Below are positions 1 through 11,000 of a DNA stretch of 64,000 bases, piece after piece. Position numbers and translations under genes: made by a program. The notes beneath the pieces were generated by a model. That model was not told the DNA's origin. It saw nothing but the letters and a program-made list of their open reading frames with translations, and made no database searches. Within the stretch, counting starts at the first letter, position 1. Every line of letters begins with the position of its first letter. The stretch comes from Synaphobranchus kaupii (lineage: Eukaryota > Chordata > Actinopteri > Anguilliformes > Synaphobranchidae): NCBI GenBank assembly GCA_029718625.1, contig CM056376.1, positions 29,949,883 through 30,013,882 of the forward strand, in the 5' to 3' direction.

Positions 1-283
1 TATACTGATGAAAATATAGTAATCCCCACTTGGAAATTATGCAAAAGTGAGTTTTATGAGCCAAAACTGTTGATTTGTAGTTAAATATATCTTCTTTTTT
101 TTATTTACAGCAGTGCACAATTTATCCATTTGGATAGATTTGGAGACACTAATGGACAACAGGGTACACTGCTATATTTTGCATCATAGACCTTTAGTAG
201 TTCTGCATATCATCTTCAGATTTTGCAAAACTTGTGGACATGGAGTTTATGATCCAGGAAATGTATATATATATATATATATA

Positions 284-1812
284 CACTACTCACAAAAAGT
301 TAGGGATATTTGGCTTTCGGGTGAAATTTATGGAAAATGTAAGTTCACGCTACAGTGATATTATACGTATCATGAAAGTAGGGCATTTAAGTAGAAGCAT
401 GCAATGGTGATTTCCTCATCTCAAACAATTTATTGAAACAAAAGCCAACAACAGTGGTGGGTATACCACAACAAAAATGTCAATGTCTCAATAACTTGTC
501 ATGTGCCCTTGAGCATCAATTACAGCTTGACAACGACGTCTCATGCTGTTCACAAGTCGACTTATTGTCTGCTGAGGCATGGCATCCCACTCTTCTTGAA
601 GGGCGGCCCTCAGGTCATTGAGGTTCTGGGGTACAGAGTTACGAGCCTCTACACGGTGAGTCAGCTGATCCCATAGGTTTTCTATGGGATTCAGGTCTGG
701 AGAAAGTGCAGGCCACTCCATTTGAGGTACCCCAGTCTCCAGCAGCCTTTCCCTAATGATGCGACCTCGATGAGCTGGAGCATTGTCGTCCATGAAGATG
801 AAATTAGGCCTGTGTTGTTCATGCAGGGGCACAATGACTGGATTAATGATGTTATTCAGGTAGTATGGGCTTGTCACTACCATTCACAAAGTGTAGGGCA
901 GTTCTGTATTGACTAGACACACCTGCCCACACTGTAACACCGCCACCACCAAAGGGTCGTCTGGTGACAACAGTGGCTGATGCATAGCGCTCTCCTTGAC
1001 GTCTCCAACATCGTTGGCGGCCATCATTTCTGCTCAACGTGAATCGACTTTCATCAGAGAACAGCACTGAGGCCCACTGGTCCCTCGTCCAGCGTAAATG
1101 CTCCCTGGCCCATGCAAGACGATGACGCCTGTGCCTGGTGGTGTGGTCAGGTACCCTTGCAGGTCGTCTAGCACGCAGACCACGCTGATGTAAACGGTTT
1201 CGAATGGTCTGACGTGACACTTGGGTGCCTCTCACCTCCCTTAAATGTGCCTGGAGTTGAGTGGCATTCATCATCCGGTTCCGCAGGGCACTGTTCACAA
1301 TGAAGCGGTCATCAGTGTGGGATGTGGCCAAAGGACGTCCACTTCTATGCCTTTCTGTGACTCTTCCAGTCTCTCTGTATCTCTGTTGCAACCTGCTGAT
1401 GACACTCTGTGACACTCTAAGCTCAGTGGCCACTTCCCTCTGAGAACATCCTGTTTGAAGCCTCGCAATGGCGAGGTACTGTTGATCAATTGTTAGGTGT
1501 CGTCTTGGTCTCATGATGTCAAAATGTGAACAGCATGATGAAGAGGACTGTTTAAATACCAATTCTAATTGAACAAGGAAATTTATTGGTCGATTCATGG
1601 ATCAAACACCTGTTGTGAATTTTGCCGTTCAGCTCCTTGTTAGAGAACAGCAAGTTGTGCAAAAAGTACTGAAACATTGAATAGTTGGACATGTGCATTC
1701 AAAAGTTTAGAGAAGGTCAAATTAATTTCACCTGTAAAGGTTATAGTGCATTTTAGGTTCATCCTGAAATTTCACCCGAAAGCCGAATATCCCTAACTTT
1801 TTGTGAGTAGTG
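284..1812 (-). mobile_element. Tc1/mariner transposon, twin copy 1
   Basis: A 1529-bp element with near-perfect terminal inverted repeats beginning CACTACTCACAAAAAGTTAG, flanked by TA on both sides and sitting in a TA microsatellite. It carries one transposase gene on the - strand. The second copy (1829-3358) follows after a 16-bp TA run in the same orientation. By eye the two copies differ by about seven substitutions and two small indels. The TA target and the DDE transposase place it in Tc1/mariner. Confidence 0.93.
488..1514 (-). pseudogene. Tc1 transposase, frameshifted (copy 1)
   Basis: The frame starts at the ATG at 1514 (MRPRRHLTIDQQ), preferred over the upstream ATG at 1598 because it begins the helix-turn-helix region of the family. 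In order come two helix-turn-helix DNA-binding segments, then the DDE catalytic core: first Asp in FSDESRF, second in FMDDNAPAH, third acidic residue in [11 protein letters not shown]. The length with the frame intact would be about 342 residues, normal for Tc1. A 2-bp deletion near 878, compared with copy 2, shifts the frame after HFVNG, between the first and second catalytic acids, so this copy cannot make active transposase. Confidence 0.88.
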
Positions 1813-1828
1813 TATATATATATATATA

Positions 1829-3355
1829 CACTACTCACAAAAAGTTAGGGATATTTGGCTTTCGGGTGAAATTTATGGAAAATGTAAGTTCACGCTACAG
1901 TGATATTATACGTATCATGAAAGTAGGGCATTTAAGTAGAAGCACGCAATGGTGATTTCCTCATCTCAAACAATTTATTGAAACAAAAGCCAACAACAGT
2001 GGTGGGTATACCACAACAAAAATGTCAATGTCTCAATAACTTGTCATGTGCCCTTGAGCATCAATTACAGCTTGACAACGACGTCTCATGCTGTTCACAA
2101 GTCGACTTATTGTCTGCTGAGGCATGGCATCCCACTCTTCTTGAAGGGCGGCCCTCAGGTCATTGAGGTTCTGGGGTACAGAGTTACGAGCCTCTACACG
2201 GTGAGTCAGCTGATCCCATAGGTTTTCTATGGGATTCAGGTCTGGAGAAAGTGCAGGCCACTCCATTTGAGGTACCCCAGTCTCCAGCAGCCTTTCCCTA
2301 ATGATGCGACCTCGATGAGCTGGAGCATTGTCGTCCATGAAGATGAAATTAGGCCTGTGTTGTTCATGCAGGGGCACAATGACTGGATTAATGATGTTAT
2401 TCAGGTAGTATGGGCTTGTCACTGTACCATTCACAAAGTGTAGGGCAGTTCTGTATTGACTAGACACACCTGCCCACACTGTAACACCGCCACCACCAAA
2501 GGGTCGTCTGGTGACAACAGTGGCTGATGCATAGCGCTCTCCTTGACGTCTCCAACATCGTTGGCGGCCATCATTTCTGCTCAACGTGAATCGACTTTCA
2601 TCAGAGAACAGCACTGAGGCCCACTGGTCCCTCGTCCAGCGTAAATGCTCCCTGTCCATGCAAGACGATGACGCCTGTGCCTGGTGGTGTGGTCAGGTAC
2701 CCTTGCAGGTCGTCTAGCACGCAGACCATGCTGATGTAAACGGTTTCGAATGGTCTGACGTGACACTTGGGTGCCTCTCACCTCCCTTAAATGTGCCTGG
2801 AGTTGAGTGGCATTCATCATCCGGTTCCGCAGGGCACTGTTCACAATGAAGCGGTCATCAGTGTGGGATGTGGCCAAAGGACGTCCACTTCTATGCCTTT
2901 CTGTGACTCTTCCAGTCTCTCTGTATCTCTGTTGCAACCTGCTGATGACATTCTGTGACACTCTAAGCTCAGTGGCCACTTCCCTCTGAGAACATCCTGT
3001 TTGAAGCCTCGCAATGGAGAGGTACTGTTGATCAATTGTTAGGTGTCGTCTTGGTCTCATGATGTCAAAATGTGAACAGCATGATGAAGAGGACTGTTTA
3101 AATACCAATTCTAATTGAACCAGGAAATTTATTGGTCGATTCATGGATCAAACACCTGTTGTGAATTTTGCCGTTCAGCTCCTTGTTAGAGAACAGCAAG
3201 TTGTGCAAAAAGTACTGAAACATTGAATAGTTGGACATGTGCATTCAAAAGTTTAGAGAAGGTCAAATTAATTTCACCTGTAAAGGTTATAGTGCATTTT
3301 AGGTTCATCCTGAAATTTCACCCGAAAGCCGAATATCCCTAACTTTTTGTGAGTA

Positions 3356-3358
<3 letters not shown>
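1829..3358 (-). mobile_element. Tc1/mariner transposon, twin copy 2
   Basis: A 1530-bp element with the same terminal inverted repeats and orientation as copy 1. It is bounded on the left by the 16-bp TA run at 1813-1828 and on the right by a longer TA run. Both outer ends are intact. Confidence 0.93.
2033..3060 (-). pseudogene. Tc1 transposase, frameshifted (copy 2)
   Basis: The same transposase as copy 1, starting at the ATG at 3060. The helix-turn-helix region and all three DDE motifs can be read, but a 1-bp deletion near 2653-2656 shifts the frame after HRLAW, upstream of the first catalytic Asp. The lesion of copy 1 is not present here and this lesion is absent from copy 1, so each copy decayed independently after they became separate. 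Confidence 0.88.

Positions 3359-3398
<40 letters not shown>
3359..3398. repeat. (TA)n microsatellite
   Basis: An uninterrupted TA dinucleotide run of about 40 bp right of Tc1 copy 2. Together with the runs at about 263-283 and 1813-1828 it appears to be one microsatellite split by two TA-targeting transposons. Confidence 0.9.
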
Positions 3399-3399
<1 letters not shown>

Positions 3400-4423
3400 C
3401 CGATTTCACTTATATAGCTGTTAGCAAAATAAAAAATAAAAAAATTTTCCCCCCCCAAAGTTTCTTTGCATTTGTGGCACTTTATTTTGACTTAAATTAT
3501 GAAAATAAACAAATCTAAGTTTGTATTGTAAATGGTACACCTGTCTTTTTTCATTTAAGCCATTTAGCAAGTTTATGTGATGCTCACACCTGGAGTTATA
3601 AAGCCTTAAACAGAGCACCCCCTAAATATGTGAGATTTGCCATCTGCGCCAAGGGGTTAAAACACCTCAAATTTTCAATATTAAAACACTTAAATATTTC
3701 ACTCAGGTATCAACCATTTAAACAACTTAGCTTCTGTTTGATTTAAAAAAACTTACAAATATAACTTCAATATAGATCCATTAAAATGTACAAAATGTAC
3801 TCTGAATATGTATTTTTTCCACTCGGTATTATCACTATGTAAAAGAAGAGAAGATTTAATATATTTGAATACTGTGTCACAGTAGTTTAGCTGAAATAAT
3901 TTAGTGCCGCCAGTATGGATGAATAAATAAATACATAAATAACCTCACAAGATCTTGTTTAAAAATATATAAACGAATAAACAACCAAATAAAACACCCC
4001 CAAAATAAAATGTGTGCACTCAAAATGTTTGTTTGTGTGTGTGGGTGAATGTAAGTCCGATTCAGGTCAGTTCAATTCCTGTTGTCCAGTTCAGTACAGT
4101 CCTACCACTCGTCCTTGAAGGTTCCAGTCCAGTTGCAGCAAGGGAGGAAAAAGGTGGTGGTACAGAGAAGTCCAGCCACAGCAAAGAATGACGATGATGT
4201 TGATGTCAGTGATGATGATCACATGCGAGGGGGGGTGGAGCTCCGTGGCGTAGATCAAGTCAATATTAGTATGTAAAAAAAAAAAAAAACAGTCAGGACG
4301 TCAAATGGAGAATTTAAAGAAAAAACAAAAATACGAAAGCAGAAATCTTATCGGGAAATTTAGCGTGGAAAGGTCTATATCTACGTATTCCTTCTCTATT
4401 TAGCTGATGCAGTGGAATAGTTA
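3399..4423. other. Intergenic DNA, no gene seen
   Basis: AT-rich sequence with short A and T runs and an A run near 4267-4289. No open frame shows a recognisable domain or exon-like borders. Confidence 0.6.
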
Positions 4424-5103
4424 GGCCCCGTCCACACGTATATGGATATTTCTAAAAACGTAGGCTAGTATTTTCTCTGCGTTTTGGCCTCCCGTCCACA
4501 CGAAAACGAGTTTTAGGTCGCTGAAAACGGAGCTTTTGGAAAACACCTTCCAGGGTGGAGATTTTTTAAAACTCCGTTCTACGTGTATTCGTGTGTACGG
4601 TTGAAACGGAGTTTTTGGAAAACGCTGACATCATGCCCTCAATTTGCGCGTGGCAAATGTTGTTATATGTCAATTTGCCAAGAGACACAGACCATTAGAA
4701 TAGTTATTTTCTTATTTTAGTGAACTCATTGTTTTTTTACTGACTATATTTTTTCATTGATACCATCTTTTATCAACGTATCACACAAAAAAAAAAAAAC
4801 ACACAAAAAACTGTTGTTTTAGAAAATCTTGCACAGAATTACGTTATAGACTTGTTGCTTGTCATTTTCGTGGATGGTTTTATGTCTCCCGATACACGAC
4901 TACTTTACAACCAAAGTCTACATGGGCTCTTGTACTCAAAAAATTGTATTTATGGTGAAATGAATGCAAAGAATTTAGTTTTTTGCGTTGTCGTGTGGAC
5001 GGAGAGATTTTCTAAAATGGTGTGGTGTGGACGGGAATTTTTTTTTAAATGGAGGGGGAAAAAATGCCTTTTTAGAAATATCCGTGTACGTGTGGACGTG
5101 GTC
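4424..5103. mobile_element. Non-autonomous DNA transposon with terminal inverted repeats
   Basis: About 36 bp at the left end (GGCCCCGTCCACACGTATAT onward) matches the reverse complement of the right end (GACCACGTCCACACGTACAC) with few mismatches. A TTA lies directly left and within one base of the right end, which could be a 3-bp PIF-Harbinger-type duplication, but that assignment is weak. No transposase frame is present; the small internal frames are low-complexity. Confidence 0.6.
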
Positions 5104-6802
5104 TTTATGTTCAATAATTTGTTTTCGATATCCTCTCGTTTACAAAAAAACTGACGGTTAAAGTTTTTTTTTTTTTTTTTTCCAGTCTCGTGCACCCCTC
5201 GTGCATCTGAAAACTATCAACACTCCAGAACAGGGTTATCATGACTCAATATGAAAAGAGTGAACCAAATAAATCAATTATATCGGTTTAGTCACATGGG
5301 TTACACATGCATATACTTTAACAGGTTTGTCAGTCACATCACCTAGCTAGACTGGTTTGATCTGCAGATTTAGAGGCCTTTTTAGATTTTAGGTATTTAT
5401 TCAAAGCATTTATTCTATTTGATTTGATTTTTTTTATACTACCCCCTATATTTATTTATTTATTATTATTAGCCTATTGAATTGGGGGTTCCTGAAGCCG
5501 ACAGAAAACCGTGGGAATACTCAGAATCAGAATAGGCTACAGTAGTAGGCTACTGAGGCCAATATTCCAGAAACACGACAGTCAGTCCGAAACGGGTATA
5601 ATCTCATAAGTACCATTCTACTTATTAATTCAAACCTCATGTAAAGGCATGAACATTTAACTGAAATATTATAATACTTCACATTAAAAATAATACAATC
5701 ATAATGGGAAAGGGGACATGTTATGGCACTATTGCATTAGAATACTATTTATGGAATTGAGGACGGATAGCAAAAAACAGTTCACCCAAAGATTGGCTGT
5801 ACAACTCAATTTTATGAGGAAACAGTTGACTAGCTGATCATGCTGAAAGATAGCTATAGGCTCCCCAAAGAGAAGTGAATATAGCTAGCAAGCTACAACA
5901 AGTTACAACACTGGAGGATTTGTAGCCTAAATTGTCCAGTAAAGAATTAGACGAATCTCTTAGAACCTACAACTTTGTAGCAGACAGAAGTGTTACAATT
6001 CACTCGAGCGGTTCCTGCCATTTCTAGCGCGAGAAATGTCTGCATGTCCGCTACTTTCCGATTACCCTGTTTACACATCCCGCAAGTGTTCCCATTGTGA
6101 CACAAACGAGCTAATGACCCAACCATTGGGAAGCTATGTGAATCTTTTTGGGAGGTTAATCATTGTGATTCACGGCATCTGCTACTTAAAAGTTTTAATA
6201 AAACAACAGGGTCAAGTCTACCTTATAGCCTATTATATTTGCTTCTGAAATGCTTATATGTTCTGCCAACATATGGCATCAAGTGATATACTTCCTGCTA
6301 CTTTCATAAAACTAACTGAAGAAAATATCCAGGTATTCTAGTTAGCTCATTAACTAGGTAAAACGTATATCAGTTATGAAGTGGTCTAGCAGCGAGTCAT
6401 CTCATTACTAGACATAAACGTGTATTGCTACCTTATCATTGACTTTCTGTTAACAGTAGGCTATATTTTCTCAAGTATGATGTGTTGCTACTCTTACTCA
6501 ATCTATGAATGACAGGAACAGCCACTTTGAGCATTACAGGTTACTGGCAGTGTTTATTTGCTACCAACAATTCCATATGTGCAATTTATTAAAGATATAA
6601 CGTATTCTACCTCATTCATATATTTTTTCTTTTTAATTTAAAAACACAAACAAAACCCATTCATATCGTAAACGGTTGTGAATACGAAATGTTCTCAACT
6701 GCCCGTTGGAACTCATTTCCTGCTGGGAACTACGCATGCGCGATATTATGATCAGAGCTTTTTATGGCATAACCTTATTTTTTAAAATATATAAAATATA
6801 TA
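5104..6802. other. Intergenic DNA upstream of ALDH2
   Basis: AT-rich, with no recognisable coding exon. Possible distal ALDH2 control sequence; nothing specific can be assigned. Confidence 0.5.
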
Positions 6803-6854
6803 AACGAAAACCAGCATACACAAGGGGGCCCAGGACCGAGTTTGAGAACCACTG
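6803..6854. repeat. Solo end of a hAT-type MITE
   Basis: About 50 bp ending in GAGTTTGAGAACCACTG matches the right ends of the MITEs at 10900-11651 and 20629-20913. Only one end is present, so it is a decayed remnant immediately upstream of the ALDH2 promoter. Confidence 0.6.
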
Positions 6855-6877
6855 GGTTAACGGACATTCAAAATCTT

Positions 6878-6889
6878 CGCGCATGCGCG
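6878..6889. promoter_or_regulatory. NRF-1 type palindrome in ALDH2 promoter
   Basis: CGCGCATGCGCG is self-complementary and matches the NRF-1 consensus (YGCGCAYGCGCR). It lies about 115 bp upstream of the ALDH2 start codon in CpG-rich sequence. A weaker relative (GCATGCGCGAT) is near 6733. NRF-1 commonly drives nuclear genes for mitochondrial proteins, which fits ALDH2; binding is inferred. Confidence 0.55.
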
Positions 6890-7002
6890 GTTAGTACGCA
6901 CGGGGCGGTCCTCGGACTGCTTGACGCTTACCACTGTCAAGCAGTTGGGTCGTCTTGCCGTGTTGCTGTTGCTCAGGTCTGGACGTTTGTTGAGGAATCA
7001 CG

Positions 7003-7119
7003 ATGCTTCGCACCGTTCTTACCAGAACCTTCCCCCGGATTGCGAGTCCGGTGGCCTGTCAGTACTCCGCCGCTGCTATCCCTGCTCCGAATACCCAGCC
7101 AGACGTGCACTTCAACAAG
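7003..7119 (+). CDS. aldh2: ALDH2 exon 1 (residues 1-39)
   Basis: Starts at the first ATG after a CpG-rich leader; phase 0, donor AAG/GTAAGT. Encodes the matrix presequence and the PAPN-QP-V segment that begins the mature enzyme in mammals. Confidence 0.93.
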
Positions 7120-7967
7120 GTAAGTGAATATACATGTAAATGTGCTCCATCGTGATTCAAATAACAGCCGTCACATGCCTACAGTATAATTAACAGTGAC
7201 CTTTTTGCGTATATAACATTCTTACATGCTTTTCCACGTCCTGTTATTTTGTTTTAAATAATATATTTTAGGTGATAAAAATCTTGAAATGGCAAGCAAA
7301 TTATTTTCTACTTGTTGATATGAAAAACTCTGAACTCGCAAGACTGCCATCTTGATTAAGTTGGGTAATAAGGGCCCCACCTTTTGCATGAGGCTACATG
7401 AACGATGCTAATGTTAATATCTTTTCCTAGGCAGGACAACCGAAAAATGTATTTCGGGAAATCAACATAAATGCTTAAAATGTCAGTTTAACCTTAAATA
7501 AACGTATTATGGACAATAACTGTCCTTATATGTAATTCTAATGTCATATACGGACTGTTTTTGCGCCTTTTAAACGCACATTTTCCTAACATTCGATCAA
7601 TGATAAGAGTAAGACTCATCATGAACATTATCGTTCTGTGCACCGTTGTGTTGCCAATATGTCAACAACGTCGTGTTCCACTGCCGTTTGCCTTCAGTGG
7701 CGCTGTAGGCTAATTCTTAATGTTTATTTTAAAATACACATATTGGCTCTTCTTATGTTTTCCCCCAGTAGCGTACGGGTTAAGTAGCCTATTCGGCAGT
7801 TCTAACGTAGAGACTACTGTTATTTCGTAGACTGTCAGGTTTGTAGGGTCATTATATGACGTTATAAATATGTGGCTCCAGCTCCAGATGATGACATGTA
7901 GCCTACCCCCTTACTCGTATTTCATTTGAGCAAACCAGGTACGTGCACAGACGGGTGTGTGTGTATG

Positions 7968-8045
<78 letters not shown>

Positions 8046-11000
8046 GGTTGGGTTAAATCCGCAGTGTAGTTATAACCAAAAAAGGGCCCCTTCCCTACCT
8101 CATGTGTATGTGTCACTCAAAAGTAGCCAACGGACCGCTGCCAATTAATGCGTTTGATTTAAACGGTAGCAATGGAAGGGGGCAGGCACCAGACATCCAA
8201 TAAATTTGAGCCGAAACGCTCTCTGGTGCCTCCAAGTACAGCAAGTAAGTAACTGCTGGTGCCAGCAGCATGGTTAGCATTTATCCTCATTTAGCCCCCA
8301 ATCCAGTCAAATTCCTGATGTGTTCTCATTCAAGGCAATGACCGTTTGTGGGACAGAGTATAAGTGTTGACATTCTCCCTCAATTGTTGGTTTTCGTTTA
8401 TCTGTACTTGGGGAACAGACCCACTAGTTCCTTCTACTCTATTAAACAACCTATTTAGAAACGAAGACCTCCCTGCATTTATTTTTTAGGGGAATAAATT
8501 CTTAAAAATTTTACAAAGATTTATCGGGCAATTTCAAAAGTATTTGGTATGTTGTGTTGCCGTTTGCATTCTTGGGCTCCACTGTGTGAGCTGTTTTTTC
8601 CTCTACAGTTTAGGAAGGAGTGATTTGTTAATTGAAAATTAATATGGATCGGATCTCTCAGTTCTCTACTAGTCTATTTTTAATTTAAAATATGTTGCTG
8701 GAGGTGTGTAGAAACCAGTGGCGTACCGTGGGATTAGAACCAGGCCCTCTGTAATCTTACCTTTAAACACATGATTACTAGGGGTGTCACGATTCTCCAA
8801 ATCCGCGATTCGATTTGACTTTCGATTTTAAGGTCACGATTCGATTCTCGATTTTTTTCCAGCACAATTTTTTTTCCCAGCACAATTTTTTTTCCCAGCA
8901 CAATTTTTTTTCCCAGCACTATAGTCTAGCTAATGGCTATGCCATTGTTAGACTATCGAGTCCTGATTTGTAAAGAAAAATACTTGTTTCTCAATAAGTA
9001 ACTTTTATTTGAATAATAACAATTATAAATAATAACAAAAATATGAGAATATTTAAACACCTAAACAGTTAAGAGCTTTATCAAAACTAGACTCTAGAAT
9101 AAACAGTTGAACATTTACCACGCTATTAACAATTTACGCATTGGTTTTATGCCCTGACAACAGTCATTTATATTTTCAAATTCTTCTTTAAAAAGATGAG
9201 CGTGTTCACATTCTTTGAACAGTTAAGAGCTTTAACAAACTAATATCTGAAATAATAAACAGTTGAACATGTACCACGGTATTAATTATTTACACGTTTT
9301 TTTTCATGCCCTGACAACTGTCATTTGGGTTGTCATTTGAGTTGCCTGTGTCAATGTTTTTTTCCCAGTCAAATCTATTTCTTTGTGATGCCTGCGAATG
9401 TGTCCTGCCATATTTGACGTGTTGCCTGAGGTGGTGTATGGTACTCGCGTGTAGCATAGCCGACAAACTGTCGTTTTTTTGTCAATGACGCGTTCGTTGT
9501 TTATATAACTCACGGGGAAGGCAAAATGTTGCCACACCGGTGACTTGAGGGAAGCAGGAGGATTTTCCAGTTCTGTTTCTCCATCTCCGACTCCGGCAGT
9601 GGCCATGGTGTGTCAAAAAGTAATGCAGGCTACCGGTAAGCTAACGTTAACTAGCAGCTGTGTCTTCTTTGAAATATCGTTGTTTTTTTTTCTTCGGACG
9701 CACGCCTGCGTGGACGAACAAAATGCAGTGGAAGGCGTCAAGTTTCGTTTTGTCGGAAACGCTTACATTAGAGATGGCCAAGTAGGCTACTTTTTTTTAC
9801 ATTTTACCCATCACATGAAAGGCTAAGAAGAGCGCGCGGGGGGCGGGGGTGGAGAGAAAAAAAAACTTGGAGAATCGCGAACCAGCTTGTGATTTCGAAG
9901 TTCGGAATCGAACGCTCATTTCGATCGATTTTCGATTTCGAATCGGTATCGTGACACCCCTAATGATTACTCTCAATTTGTTTCCGTTTACTTTGCCTGA
10001 TTAACAATCAAACAATCAATAACCAAGAGCAATGGGTAATGAATAGGCTACCAGTTTATCTTGAGATAGCATTATTGTTCTTTGCATCATAAACTTGTGC
10101 AGAATGTACCTACAGTGAGCACCATAATTCATTGGACAGTGACACATTTTTTGTTATTTTGGTTCTGTACTCAAGCACTTTGAGTTTGAAAGGATACAAT
10201 GACAATGGTGTTGAAGTGCAGGCTGTCAACTTTAATGTGAGGGTATTTTCATCCATATCGGTGAACTGCTTAGAAATTATAGAACCTTTTGTACATAGTT
10301 CCCCCATTTTCGGGCATCAAAAAATATTGGACAGTTTAATATAATGTAAAATAAAGTAATCATTTTTAATATTTGGTCGCATATCCTTTGCATGCCATGA
10401 CTTCCTGATGTCTGTGACCCAACAATATGAAAAGACTCTTGATATCTTATTTTCTGGTACTCCTACATATTATAACGTCTGTATTTGAATGGATCTCTAT
10501 GGGAATTGGGGGGTGGGACTTAATTTAGCTGTAAATTACACTGGAACAGTATGGAACACATGGTTGGCTAAATGGCTCTAAGTCATCAAGGTTCTGATGT
10601 ATCAAACGCCTCAAACCATCACTCTGCTGCCAGATATGCAGTAGATATTGTAGGGAAAAATACATTTCCTGCTTCAATGTTCTTGGATGGTCACCTAACA
10701 CAATCAGCCTTACTCAATGATCAAGGGGGGTTAGAAACAAAGCCTGGTGACGACGGCACTGCTAGGGTGTGAAGACCGGAGTTAGCCAGTTTACCTAGGT
10801 GACAATAACCATTTGGTTCCCTCCCACACCACATACAATGTCCATTTGTCGACGACACCACTAGGGTGTGAAGACGGGAGTTAGCCAGCTTACCTAGGTC
10901 AGGGGTTCCCAAACCGGTCCTGGGGGACCCCTGTGTATGCTGGTTTTTGTTGCAACCAGAGTTGCAATCCCAGAATTTTAACAAGCTGTTAATTTTTCTG

